From the NCBI GenBank assembly GCA_018466975.1, contig CM031562.1, positions 2,852,001-2,916,000 on the forward strand: a stretch of 64,000 nt of DNA, written 5' to 3'. Every line of letters starts with the position of its first letter. The stretch's first letter is position 1. The stretch is from Sparassis latifolia (lineage: Eukaryota; Basidiomycota; Agaricomycetes; Polyporales; Sparassidaceae). Below, piece by piece: positions 1 through 11,322 of the stretch. Below the pieces are notes generated by a model. It did not search any database. It saw only the letters and a list, made by a program, of their open reading frames with translations, and was not told where the DNA came from. The translations under genes and the position numbers were made by a program.

Positions 1-410
1 ACGCCGCCACTGTTACGAGGGCACTGGCTTGAACATTCAATCCTCTCACTTAAGCCATGCGACGCTAGATGTTCAATACTTGCTGGATATGATACTACTG
101 GATGGAAGTATTTCAGCTTTCCCTCCGTGTTGCAGTACATAGTGCGGAAGATATGATGATGTACAACTAAGCTCGCATGGCCACACGCGGTGTGACACAT
201 GTCATGCGTCCACGCGACGACCGTGACTCGACGTCGGACGTCGACATGTTCCCGTCTCTGCATGGCACCTGCCGAGCGGGGCAGCGAAAGTTTGACGGTG
301 ACACTGGTGACGCCGTCGTCCACTGCCGCCCGTACGCGCGTCCGCTCGAAGACTGCCCAACCTCAACCCCGGTCTGCTGAACGTCGAAGCTGAAGGTGAA
401 GTGATCCATC
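1..410. other. 5' flank of the aldo/keto reductase gene, no gene seen
   Basis: Open frames on both strands here are short, overlap each other and resemble no protein I recognise. The segment is read as the upstream region of the reductase gene; nothing else is supported. Confidence 0.5.
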
Positions 411-418
411 TATAAGAG
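411..418 (+). promoter_or_regulatory. Probable TATA box of the aldo/keto reductase gene
   Basis: The motif TATAAGAG lies 85 bases before the ATG at 496, followed by a pyrimidine-rich stretch (about 430-470) such as is common near fungal transcription starts. Position and motif only; no transcript evidence. Confidence 0.45.
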
Positions 419-495
419 CAACAGCTTGTGTCTTTAAACCCTCATTTCCTTTCCCTCATTTTACGCACATCAGCAGTACTAGTAGTTCTGGAGAC

Positions 496-2613
496 ATGGC
501 AGCCATCACGAAGAAGACGATGCCCTACGGTGCGCAAGTGGAACTGGACTATAACGTATATGGCCTACCTGACACGAGCGAAATCCCCTATATATACTCA
601 GTCCGCCTGGGCAACTCTGGCCTTAAAGTGTCCAAGATAATTCTGGGCACCATGCAGTACGGCAGCACCGGTTGGCAAGAATGGGTGATCGAAGACCAGG
701 ACAAAGCGATCGAACACATCAAGTTCGCGTACGTGTCGTCCAACGATTCTCTCTCTCCCGCCACGCCCATCGTGTCTGTGGTAGATACGAGAACGGCATT
801 CAGACGTTCGACACTGCCAATGTATACTCCAATGGCCTGTCCGAGCAGATCCTCGGCAAGGCCATCAAGAAGCTGCGTCTACCCCGCGAGGAGATCGTCG
901 TGATGACCAAGGCATGTATCCGCCCACATCGCTTCCAATAATCTAGCTAAATTAAACTATGTTGTGGGTACCAGCTGTACTTCTCTGTAGTTCCCCAGCA
1001 CGACGGCAATCTTGCTAGAACGAGCCAGAGCCCCCAGGAAATGGTGATCATCAACCAGCGCGGGCTCAGTCGCAAAGTACTGTATATCCATCTCCACCTT
1101 CCCCTTTTTAGTGGATGTTTGGCATTGGGACTTACGGGTGTGCCGTTAACGTTCCCCGCAGAACATCTTCGATGCGGTGAAGAAGAGCCTCGAGCGGCTG
1201 CAGCTCGACTACGTGGATCTCCTTCAATGTGCGTTCCTCAACTCAAGTCTTCTCTGTCCTGTGCGAAATTGTTTGATTTCCCGCTAGGTCATCGGTTCGA
1301 CTACGAAACGCCAATCGAAGAGACAGTGGGCACTCCGTTCTGACGCTCAGTCGAATAAACTGACAGCATTGGCAGATGCATGCGCTGCACGACGTTGTCA
1401 AGGCCGGTCACGCGCGCTACATTGGCATGAGCTCGTGCCACGCTTACCAGTGTGCGTCACAAGCATCCTGTTTTCTGCTGCGCGACTGATACAATTCACA
1501 ACAATCTACGGCGGTAGTCCACGCGATGCAAAGTCCGTCCACCAAGCCTCTCTACCGTACCCGATTTAACGAACATAAATTACGCAGATTACGCGATCTC
1601 GAACAACCTGACACCCTTCGTTGCGATGCAGAACCACCATAGCCTCATATACCGCGAAGAGGAGCGCGAGATGTTCCCCACGCTTAAGGCGCGCTATCTC
1701 TTATTTTTGATCTTTTCCATCGTCTGGTCTTCTCGTCCCTACCGAAATCCCCACATCGTCCTCCCGCCGACACTATCGTATTGTACCCATCTCCGCAATA
1801 CCCATCTCGCTTCGTACCCGTCTACCCCATTATCAGCCCTCTCTTACGTATCACGTCCGTGCTCATCCTCTCTGCATCAATCTCACTCACTTATATTTCC
1901 CTCTCTGCATGTCCCCCTACCATTTCGTCCCGTGCCCATCTCTCCCCTTCTCTAACTCTTTCTCTTCAACCATGCCGCACGCTGACCACGCTCTCGTCGC
2001 CCGCAGATGTTCGGCGTCGGCGCGATCCCGTGGTCCCCCCTCGCACGCGGGCTACTCACGCGTCCGGTTGGTGAGCAGACCCGCCGCGCGCAGACTGACC
2101 GGCATGTCCTCCTTCTTTTACTTTTCGAGTATCCCGCTTACGTCTCCCGCTGCCCTTCCCCCTTACTGGGACCAATGGCCTATCACCGCTTGGCTGTTTT
2201 TTCTGATGCAGGTACCAGAAGCACTACACTGACAATCCGGGGACGGTCGACATCATCAACCGGTACGTCCCCTCGAAGCGTAATGGTGTGAAAGTACGGC
2301 GCTGACGATGCTATCCTGTAGCGTCGACGAACTCGCGAAGAAGAAAGGTATCAGCATGGCGCAGGTTGCGATCGCGTGGAGCCTCTCCAAGCCGGGCGTC
2401 ACTGCGCCCATTGTAGGGACGACGAGCCTCGAGAACCTCAAGGATATCATCGGTGCGCCTGACCCCCGCCTTTTCTCCCGATGACGATGTGAACGTTGCA
2501 CTGTTGAAATGAAATTGCGCTGAACAGGTGCGGTCCATGTCCAGCTCACGGAGGATGAGATTAAGTACCTCGAGGAGCCGTACCGCCCGCTGGCGATTGA
2601 TGGCCATGCCTGA
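496..2613 (+). CDS. Aldo/keto reductase (NADPH-dependent, fungal AAD/versiconal-reductase-like type), 11 exons
   Basis: Soluble NAD(P)H-linked oxidoreductase of the aldo/keto reductase superfamily, reducing aldehydes or ketones; the substrate cannot be told. Hand-built exons 496-728, 785-911, 975-1076, 1162-1228, 1288-1325, 1376-1451, 1588-1688, 2007-2101, 2212-2262, 2322-2452 and 2528-2613 join in phase to 368 codons, normal for the family. Visible marks: LGTMQYG near the start, the catalytic Tyr in FDTANVYSNG, Lys in VVMTK, LDYVDLLQCHRFD, YIGMSSC, the PWSPLARG strand, and the cofactor-binding end APIVGTTSLENL. Introns 2, 7 and 8 need GC rather than GT donors (912, 1689, 2102); intron 7 is unusually long (318 nt) and its donor, gcgcgc, is weak, so that boundary is least certain. 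The next gene downstream is convergent. Confidence 0.9.
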
Positions 2614-2875
2614 GGACTCGGTGCATGCCGGTGGGCAGGCACAATGCAGAGGCAGACTGTTGTGAGATGTGTATGTAGTTTTTTTAGAGTTCGGCAGGGA
2701 AAGTTGTACGACTAGACGGAGGTGAGATAGAATCCGGATGCATAACTGATATACTGTCTGATGTGACATCGGATTCCTGCAGCAATTCGAATGGCTACCA
2801 GTAGAAGGGTGATCAAGTAGGTCGACATGGGTAGAACAGGGCAAAACATGCCAGTCACGTTCAAATCTTTTCAAA

Positions 2876-3200
2876 TGTTCTGATGTTATCCTTGACCAGC
2901 ACGGAGATTCCATGTAGCTTTTGGTAAGCGGAAAGAGACTGGTCCATTACAGCATGTGAAATCTCTCCATACTCATGATCACCCACGGACAGGTCCATTC
3001 GCCCCTTTAAGTTTATCGTCGAGAGATGCGGTGATCTCTAGAGTTTTTCGATCCTATAGACTGAGGCAGCATCAACAGGTGTCAACGTTTCAACACTGTG
3101 GATATGATCGTGAACGATCGAATCATCCGGTTGCCGTTGTAGATCGCCGATCGCTACAAAGCAGGCAACAACTTCGAGGGGATCATAGTAGAAAATGTAG
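2876..3200 (-). pseudogene. Decayed partial duplicate of the neighbouring amidase gene (5' half only)
   Basis: Reading the minus strand, 2880-2920 encodes LHGISVLVKDN, matching LHGIPVLVKDN of the intact amidase at about 5400-5445, including the catalytic lysine. Further patches align in the same order: 2990-3040 with 5515-5560 (exon around the ERAEG segment) and 3135-3170 with 5735-5770. The exons are not open and the whole 3' half with the serine motifs is missing, so this is a relic of a tandem duplication. Limits are approximate because similarity fades in former introns. Confidence 0.6.
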
Positions 3201-3536
3201 AAATCGCTCGGTAATGAACCACGCTCCGCATGCCAGGGTCTGTGGTCGCTAGCTGAGGTGACAGATCCCAACGGAGCTGAGTTGAGTTTCAGGCTACTGT
3301 CGGTTGGGATTGGCATTCTGAAGGACCAAGTCACAGTCAATTATCGCTTCCTTTCGAAAGTAGAGATGCACAATTTCCCCCCTCGAAGACTCTTAGTTGA
3401 CCACCACTCAATTTCCACTGCGAGCCCAGCAGTGCCCAAATGAATACTCCCATTTTACATGACATCGATGAGCTGGATGTTCGGGATCAAGTAGGGAAGC
3501 TTCAGATTGCGATACTGACATGATAGATACTAATGA
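3201..3536. other. Spacer between amidase relic and intact amidase
   Basis: Short open frames on both strands without recognisable content; probably the 3' flank of the intact amidase plus unrecognisable remains of the duplicate. Confidence 0.4.
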
Positions 3537-5926
3537 TCAGCCATAGGGAGCAAGCGGCAAGGTAGTACGCACATTCGTAGCAGCTTCGAAAGCACACGCA
3601 TACTGCACTATCATGGCCTCGCTGAAGCGCCTTCCGTAGATCGAGATACCAAATCTACATCGTGAACACCACCAATCCGGGTCAGTCCCTTACGAATGAG
3701 TTAGTGTGCTGTCAGTACATACGGCACGTTCGGTGCAGACTCGACAAGGGTGTACCGCGAGTTCCAGGTGACGGTCGTGTTGCCAGGGTAGTAGTTCAGC
3801 GGCACGGTGACTATTGGGTAACCCGCGATGGCGGCATATCCTTTTGCAGTGAAGACACGTCTGTGAGCTCAGCCGTGCAACGGGAGACAGAGATATATAT
3901 CGTACCCGGGGCAAAGGAACTCGGGATGATTAACGCATCGAGATCATAGTTGTCGAGTGCGCCGAGGATGGCTGAAACAGTCATAAGGGTATAAAAGCAG
4001 TCCATGGGTGAGGTAAGCCTTACTCGCGTTGGAACCATAGTAGTACTGTTCCAAGAGCGCGGTGTAGTATGCGGCGTCGCCCTGTGTGACGTTGAGCGCC
4101 AAGTCTTGCTGCCAACTTGGAGTTCGAAACGATTAGGGGCGCGGTAAAGACCGCAATGCACCGAATAGCTCACACATCAATGTTGCGGTCAGGCTGCGGT
4201 GGACAGAGGGTGGCTCAATATTTCGATTGCGCGGAGATGGTCCGGAACACTCACATAATCCTCTAGCGGATAGCTCATTGTGAAGGCTGCCAGCTCTGTG
4301 AGGTTGTGGATATCCAGCGGGTTATATACAAGTTCGTTGAGGTAGTTCGCGATGCCGACGACGAAGTCCGCGCCTACAACTGGATCAGTAGCGTACTGAC
4401 GCACATAATACAGCTGAGTGATGGTGCGGAAGTGATAGGGCAAAGTCACTCACGCTGGACCCGCTAAAGTTCAGGAACCCCTCCAGATCGGGGAAATCAG
4501 CGTTCTCCAGGACAGTCGCACCGAGCGCTTCGAATATGGGGATCGACGCATTGAAAGCCGCTACCTCGGGCCCCTCTGTCGCATACACGGAGATCGCATT
4601 ACGCGGTATCCCGATCTTGGCACCCTGGAGGCCGTTGATATTGCAGTTGGCGGCATAGTCAGGGATGGTATCAAATGGGATCGAGGAAGTATAATTGTCG
4701 TTTGGGTCAGGGCCTGGAGTCGTTCGATGAACTTGGGTCAGAGAGGTATGAGGAAGGACGCACCAGCGATAACGGAGAGCACATATGCAGCGTCGATCAT
4801 CGTCCTCGTCATGGGACCGACGGTGTCCTGGGTTTGCGATATTGGGATTACCAAATAACGACTTGTTAAGCCGACGGACTGGATCGAACACATGTCCACA
4901 GATTGTTACATTTTCCATCAACCGATATCCCAGTATACTTACAGGCTTGATGCCAGTCAGACTGTTCTGGCTACTGGGCGAGATGATGGAGCCATCCGTC
5001 TCAGTGCCAATACAAACAGCAGCAAGACCTATTGAACACGAGACCCCAGGGCCACTGCTAGAGCCCGACGGATCCAAGTAGGGATAATATGCTGCCGTCG
5101 TCTGACCCCCGCGAGAAGTCCAACCTGTAAGCAAAGGCCGTTGAATTATACAGAGCCCTTAGGGTACAGTAGGTGCTGACCGTTTGTAGAGTTCGTGGAC
5201 CTATAGTTGGCGAACTGCGAAAGGTTGGCCTTCCCGATGAGGATAGCACCCGCTGCTTTCAATTTTGCCGCGATAGTGGAGTCTCTGGGCAATATGGCGC
5301 CGACAAAGGCATAAGAACCAGCTAGATGGACAAATTGTCACAAGCTTTCCATTGCAAATTATGCGAAAATGTACCAGTCGTGTTCATCTTGTCCAGTGTC
5401 CCGACGTTGTCCTTGACCAGCACAGGAATGCCATGTAATTTTCTGCAAATAACGGGAAGGTTATGAGAGTGCTAAAAAGTGATGGTGCGTTCTTCCGACA
5501 ACTCACCCACGCACGATTCCTTCCGCTCTCTCAGCGTCGAGACAGGCGGCAATCGCAAGAGCATCGGGATTGGTTTCAATGACCGCATGAGTGATATTGT
5601 TCACTTCCTCAATACGTGCGAAATATGCCTATTAGGCGCATGATTAATATATTAAAACTATCGCGGACAATTGAATCGTGCACCTTAACGAGATCAACGC
5701 TAGTAAATGTTCCTTGTGCCAGTCCGAGTTGAAGATCGTCGATCGTAGCATAGAACAGGTCGGGCAAGGGTTTTCCTATGTGATCAAACGACACCTACAC
5801 GTCAGGCAGCAGAGAATCTCTATAACGCACATACAAACCGTTTGCTGGGCTGAATCCGTAAGAGGTTAAAGCCCTGACCGGCGCAGTTAAGTACAACACC
5901 GCTGAGAAGAGCTTGACGAGGAACAT
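3537..5926 (-). CDS. Amidase (amidase signature family), multi-exon, probably secreted
   Basis: Hydrolase of the amidase signature family, cleaving a carboxamide C-N bond with a Ser-cisSer-Lys triad. The start at 5926 gives MFLVKLFSAVLYLTAPVRA, a plausible signal peptide. In order along the minus strand: FYATIDDLQLGL (about 5750), AYFARIEEVN (5625), LHGIPVLVKDN with the catalytic Lys (5440), GAILIGKANLSQFANYRS (5240), a serine loop reading DPSGSSSGPG (5060), the nucleophile motif GTETDGSI (5000), a region around 4860 resembling QTQDTVGPMTRT, and the family-typical end FGISIYGRRFSEA before the stop at 3537-3539. About ten short introns interrupt it; internal splice sites were not all resolved and 4680-4880 changes frame. 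The 3' end faces a decayed duplicate. Substrate unknown. Confidence 0.82.
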
Positions 5927-6718
5927 GGCCAAAATCAAGCACTGCAGTGACAACGAATTCCCGCAACGCGCGACGCACATGCCTTGGCGGGAAGGCGGTA
6001 CTTATACTGGGAGGAGGAGCACGAGGACTGCAGACATGAGTGGTAAAAATAACGATATTTAACCACATGCGACGACGTCGAGAAGGTCGGGGAGGTGGGA
6101 GGAGATAAGGGAGCACTCTCATATAAACGCAGGACGGACAGGCGCGACCAAGCGTGACTTGCGTCTCGTTATCCAACGGATCAGCTGCGATACGACAATG
6201 CCATCATATACGTGCGCATCGCCCACTAGGTTGTGGCACTCGTGTTCACAAAGTTATCTAGGTGGTCTCTGCTAAGTATTCTGAGTCATCGAGTGCTGCC
6301 ATGCGAAGACCTGAGCCGCACTTCGGAGAATAGTCGGTGCCACCCATCAGAACGCACAGGTTTAGTACCTGCAGTGCCTTAGAGTCATGACGAAAGCCGC
6401 AAGAGAACACGACGTTGCAGCAGTATCCCATGACAGCTGGACAGTGTAAGCCGCGCGACGATGCCACAGAGCTAATGCCGACACGGAAACTACCGAGGCT
6501 ATGAATGGTGCTATTAAAATCAGTGTAAATAATGCCAAAATGTATACAATTAAAAGTGAATGTGCTTTGTAGGAAGCTAAAGGACGGTGCACTGGTGTCG
6601 ACGGATTTGTCTTCTGCAAGAAGTTTTCCTCCGACAGGATTTGAAGAGCGGTCGACTGGACACGTATACAATAGCACTAAATAAAATAACAACACCGTGG
6701 AATATTTCGATCGATTCA
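5927..6718. other. Intergenic region with a hydrophobic minus-strand frame
   Basis: Upstream of the amidase and downstream of the phosphotransferase gene. On the minus strand near 6450-6560 one frame encodes a long hydrophobic stretch (for example LLIVYILALFTLILIAPF) that could be a membrane segment, but no start, splice pattern or relative is evident. I do not call a gene. Confidence 0.3.
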
Positions 6719-8607
6719 TTACATGTAATCCTTTTCGTCCATATCGTTCAAGAACCAATTCGCCTCAATCTTAGCTCGGACTTCCTCCTCCGGGATCTCT
6801 GCCAACACCCTCAGCTTTAGCAGCTCGGCGAGGGCCATGGCCATTGCGTAGTGTTCGTTGGACACCCAGGTCTCTGTCTCGAAACCAACCATGTCTCGGC
6901 ACCCCTCAAAATTCTCGTCCGCTACTTGCAGCTTTGCGCTCAGCTCCTTCGTCTTGCGTAGGTCTTCGGGTTCGAACGCGACTGGACACGGCACACCTTC
7001 CCCGTAAGCCTCCCCATATCTCCGTTGCCTCTATCAGCGTAGTCTTCAGCGCGTGAGTCTCACCCTCCCATGGAGCACCGGCTTGGTCGAAAAGGCGGTA
7101 GATGAACATGGACACGGGGTCCGACAACGCATCGTGATGGAGCTTGTTGTACTCCTCCGTGTTCTTGACGTAGTGGAAGTGGACGAGACGGCGATGGTAG
7201 AGTCCCATCGCGTGGCTCTGCTCGGATTGGTCCAGCTCGTCCATGTTCGCCGGCGGTGAGGGTGGGATGAGAGCCTGCGAGACCGGGTCATCGTAGTTCT
7301 GCAAGTGACCTGGTATACCAGCGAGGAGAAATGCGGGTAGGATCGAGGCGTGTTGCCAGTCGAGCAGGCCCACGATTTTCAACTGGTTAGAGTCTGACGA
7401 CGTCGACACGATGACGTTGCTCGGCTGGAGATCGGGATGGCGGATACGGAAATGATGGAGGGCTGAGTTCTTGGAGACGAGCGAGGATGCGATGAGAAGG
7501 TAGCGTTCGAGATTCTTGATGTGGTCCGACGGTGACTGCTCCTTGTACCCGTAAGCCTCCTTCTTTCACGCTGGAACGGTAGTAGCGGTCGACCGAACTG
7601 TTCCAGATACGCCAGTTCCTTGCGAGCTGCTGCTACGAGCGCTGCCTCGGCGTTTTCGTCTATAGTGTCGATTTGTTCCAGAAAGTTCAACAAAAGAAAA
7701 GGCAGAGAGTGGCGTACATGGTCCCCTGTCCACGTCGAGCTGCGACCTCCTTCCGTACCACATATGCAGCCTGGCATCTGGACCGACGCAGAAGCGCTCG
7801 TCGTTGAGCAGGATACCCGTCCTCCCTGCCGCCTTCTCCAGGTCGTTGGTATAGTAGAGGCTTCCACCAGCCGGAAAAGGAATCGACATCATGCGAGACT
7901 CGAGTTGAGCAAGTTGACGCAAGACCGAAACGATATCCGGTTCCTCCAGCTCCAGCCACACGTCGCTGAGCTTCGTACCTCTCACAAACTCCATGAAAAT
8001 ATATTCCGTCTTCGCAGCGTTGTCCGACGAAGGAGAGTAATCGTAAACCTCGGGAACAGGCAGCCCAAAACGGAGGAAACGCATTGTGGCCACTTCACTA
8101 GCGATAGCGTAGAACTTGGGGACCGTGACGGGGTACGGGATGCGGGCTACCATCTCGAAGCCGCCATGCATGGTGATAAGGAAAGTCCGGTTGAAGCCGC
8201 CCTCGGCGAGCTTCACAAATGTGTCGATATCTTGAGAACTCCGACCAACAGACTGCGCCGCAAGTCGACAAAGCTCGTCGACGTCGAACTCACGTCTGCG
8301 CTCTGCGAGGCGAAGATCATTGTTGACGCTGAATGTGCGAGATTACGGATTAGACATATACGCCAGAGAACAACATGTATAAGACTTACAGCCAGCGTCC
8401 TGATGAATAGTTGAAGAGATCATCAGGAGAGTCTGACATGCTTGAGAATGCACGACGTGGCAGTTGCCAACAGGTCCGAGTGAAGTTAGAGATTGAGGAG
8501 GAAAGATATGCTGAACGTAGCGAGGAGGGAGGACGGCGCAGAGGCGGAGAGATTGAGACTGGTAGCAAATTGAACACGAGCCTCGCACGCCCAAGGGAGT
8601 AGTGCAT
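6719..8607 (-). CDS. AIM9/FMP29-like mitochondrial phosphotransferase (APH kinase fold)
   Basis: Protein of the aminoglycoside-phosphotransferase kinase-like fold, AIM9/FMP29 group, which in yeast is mitochondrial; its substrate is not established. Starting at 8607 the first 60 residues are rich in Arg and Ser with no acid (FNLLPVSISPPLRRPPSSL), a good mitochondrial presequence, followed by the family mark SGRW. Exon 1 ends at 8390 and exon 2 begins at 8328 with clean GT-AG ends. Later marks: KLAEGGFNRTFLITM (glycine loop), ARIPYP, catalytic HPDLQPSNVIV (about 7440), LLDWQHASILP (metal-binding Asp, about 7360), and the family-typical IPGHLQNYDDP. At 7560-7567 the reading frame shifts by one base between FQRE and KEAYGYKEQSP with no intron possible, so the copy is damaged or the sequence carries an error. 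It stops at 6719-6721. Confidence 0.85.
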
Positions 8608-9128
8608 GTAAATGTGTGCGGAGGGTTGGAAGAGGGATCAAACTTGAAAGAAGTCAGCCAAGTAACACGTTATAAGGACAAGACAACCGAGAGGATAGAA
8701 GAGATATTTGCCCTGTCAAAAACCAGAGGAGGGCACTCATGACGACGAGATAGACAGATGCGAACGCTCGGAAGTACACATAGCGCAACTTCTTGTACCT
8801 CGTACCTGCTGGCGAACGATTAGTGCAGATGGTTGATTCAAGTTGACGACGAAGAAAACACAATGCACTTAAAACTATTTGAAGCTAATAATCTCTGGCC
8901 CGGCTTGCCTGCTTGATCGAGTGATTTTGGTCACCACTATAGCCGAAAGATAAATTGAGAAAAGTGAAGATCGGAATGGAGAACACAAGAATCGTCAAGA
9001 TGCTTGAGCTCCATGAGCCAGAGATATATTATTAGCTAAGTCTTAGAATTTCATGTAAGGGGCCTGAAACAACAGTCACGCGTCTCGTCACAGGTGACAT
9101 TCGCGTAGGAGAAAGGCCTTCACGGTGA
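8608..9128. other. Intergenic region between divergent phosphotransferase and dehydrogenase genes
   Basis: Shared upstream region of two divergent genes. One minus-strand frame (8863 to 8654) contains a hydrophobic run but lacks any family resemblance. No element was identified. Confidence 0.35.
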
Positions 9129-9212
9129 GGTCAGTAAGCGTTCATCATTCGCTGAGTGGGCTAACGGTGGGGTCAGTGAGCGTTCATCATTCGCTGAGTG
9201 AGCCAGCGGTGG
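9129..9212 (+). repeat. Two-copy 42-bp tandem repeat in a promoter region
   Basis: Units 9129-9170 and 9171-9212 are both 42 bases and differ at about four positions; each contains the block CGTTCATCATTCGCTGAGTG. They lie 105-190 bases upstream of the dehydrogenase start, so they may hold duplicated regulatory sites. This is seen directly; function is inference. Confidence 0.85.
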
Positions 9213-9265
9213 TACGTACGCCCACGGCTTCGGCAAGCAATGTCAGCGCTTCAAATCCCATAAAT

Positions 9266-9274
9266 CATAAAAGG
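9266..9274 (+). promoter_or_regulatory. TATA-like box of the short-chain dehydrogenase gene
   Basis: CATAAAAGG lies 43 bases before the ATG at 9317, a typical fungal spacing. Motif and position only. Confidence 0.45.
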
Positions 9275-9316
9275 CGATGATGTCGCGCTCTTGCATCTCA
9301 CTGAACATTGCCAACA

Positions 9317-10231
9317 ATGCCGCGCACGATCCTCATAACAGGAGCTAACCGAGGTTTGTGTCACTGATCCTAGCCTGTACTGTTCGTGGTGGTAGAGCAT
9401 TTCACATTAATATGCGCCTTGTCAGGAATCGGTTTCTCCATCGTCCAAGGTTTAGCGGTGCGAAAATCGTCCGATCAGCTCATCCTCGCCGCTCGTTTCG
9501 TTGACAAAGCCAACGGTGCAATAGCGGAGTTGCGCAAGCTTGGGATCACGGCAGAGATCGATAGCTTGGCTCTCGACGTCATGGACGATGCCAGCATCAA
9601 AGCTGCAGAACAGACAGTTCGTGAGCGATATGGAAAGCTTGACAGTACGCTCTGTTCGCCAAGTTACCTGGATGCTACGCTGACTGTGATCTAGTTTTAA
9701 TCAACAACGCGGGCATAGGCCTCGTCCCGTCTCCTGGAGAAATCGACAACCTGCGTTCGATTTACAATGCGGTCTACGACACCAACGTGTCCGGAGTCGC
9801 CGTAGTCACCTCCGTGTTTCTACCGCTTCTTGCGCTATCGCCAGATCCGCGCGTAATCAACGTCTCGTCTGCTCGCGCATCAATCGAACTTGCCATGTCA
9901 GGCAAACTCCCTCCCACAAGGAGCATCCCGTACAGCGCGTCGAAGACTGCGCTGAACGTACTCACCATAGAGTACCAGAAGCTGCATCCGAACGTGCTCT
10001 TTCAGGCAAGTGATCATTGTCGGACCAGGGGGGATTTTACTGAGTCCGCCACTGCAGACCATAGACCCGGGATACTGTAAGACTGGGTTGAATGGTTATG
10101 AGGGACTTCGAGATCCATTGGACGGAGCCGGTGTGGTCGTAGAGTTGGCGAATGCAGCGAGGGACAAGTACAAGAGCGGATTTTGGGCGATGGAGAACGA
10201 TGCCGAGGAATGCTCAACTGTGCCGTGGTAG
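9317..10231 (+). CDS. Short-chain dehydrogenase/reductase (classical SDR), 4 exons
   Basis: NAD(P)-dependent oxidoreductase of the classical SDR family. Exons 9317-9353, 9426-9644, 9695-10005 and 10058-10231 join in phase to 246 residues, the usual length. Features: nucleotide-binding TGANRGIG (residues about 8-15, split by intron 1), LALDVMDD after strand 3, NNAGIG, catalytic serine strand VINVSSA, active-site Tyr and Lys in YSASK, and PGYCKT. The last intron (10006-10057) uses a GC donor (gcaagt) with a normal AG end. A decayed second copy lies at 14795-15374, on the other side of the FunK1 kinase gene. Substrate unknown; the family acts on alcohols, sugars, steroids and many others. Confidence 0.92.
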
Positions 10232-11274
10232 GAATATGCATCTGCATCTGAGTTAGGTCGCGTTCAAAGTGCGGTGGCCTTGAGGAAATGCGAATTTCAA
10301 TAGGTATGATAGCAGTATATAGCAGCTGGCTTGAGGCTAGCTGGTGTTGGTCGTGCTGGATATGTGTGACTCGTCAATACAATTTCATGCAAGTAGTACA
10401 CGCAGAGTCCCACAGGCGTAAATGTATGAAAACCGGGGTGGCCTTTCATGCTTCCAAACCAGGTATTGAATTGCTAAAACAGGGCAAATGACGTTGGGGC
10501 AAACGAACGACGCTGGCTGTCGAAGCGGGAGCGACAGAGCGAGTCTCACCTCGGACGATGTTATATTATGACTGGGAAGGACCGGAACATGAACCACACA
10601 TGGCGAAGGACGGACACTGTGGGATAGATGTGAGGAGAAACCAGGGTGCCTGTCCGACATTCTCCTCTGTTGGGGGGAAGGCCTTTGTGCCATGGACCGA
10701 AATGAACCACGCGAAGTGAGTCATGGGCTATCCGAGGCCACTCACTTGAATGTCCGAACAGGTGTGCAGCAGTTATTTCGCCTAAATAAGACAAACAAAC
10801 AAAGGAGAGGCTGTGCCACAATGTTGTCGCTTCAACGTGCTGGTTATGACTCTGCTGGGCAGCAGCTCGATCAGGGCCCAGTGGTGCCAGTGAGATCCTA
10901 GCAACGAGTGATTGCCCTCACAACTCCGCGAGGTTTTGACTACGGAGGTAAGCAAGTCCGTCGAATGTTGGCTAGAATAAGCGACTGAGCACTCAGCTCA
11001 CTCGACGAGAAAACGGGTACGTAATTAAATAAAATTGGGAAACGAGTAGGATGGGTGCCCTGACGCCTCACGTGCTGGGCATTGACGCGGTGCACATGGT
11101 CGCTGGCCTTCGCATACCTTTGAACCGCACGCTCCTCAGCAACATTGCTGTTCTTTGGAGGGCACAATAGACAGTAGAACATCTTGCACACGGTAATGTA
11201 AATCTGTAAGTCGATCTCTGGCCGACCAACTGATCGAGATTACCCAGAGCTTGGCCACTCGTCCTCCAGCCGAA
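10232..11274. other. Intergenic region, no gene recognised
   Basis: Only short frames with no familiar motif, mostly overlapping each other on opposite strands. It separates the dehydrogenase from the FunK1 kinase gene. Confidence 0.4.
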
Positions 11275-11283
11275 TATATAAAG
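11275..11283 (+). promoter_or_regulatory. TATA box of the FunK1 kinase gene
   Basis: TATATAAAG lies 40 bases before the ATG at 11323. It is the clearest TATA motif in this part of the window. Confidence 0.55.
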
Positions 11284-11322
11284 TCCTCCATCTTCTCTTC
11301 GAGGAGGTAAGCACGCGCCAAC

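Noticed and set aside
1626..2074. Separate genes in the 318-nt intron 7 of the aldo/keto reductase
   Set aside because: The frames are pyrimidine-rich low complexity inside an intron; the flanking exons join in phase without them.
9129..9212. CRISPR-like array
   Set aside because: Only two adjacent copies with no spacers, in a eukaryotic promoter. The minisatellite at 61410 was rejected for the same reason.
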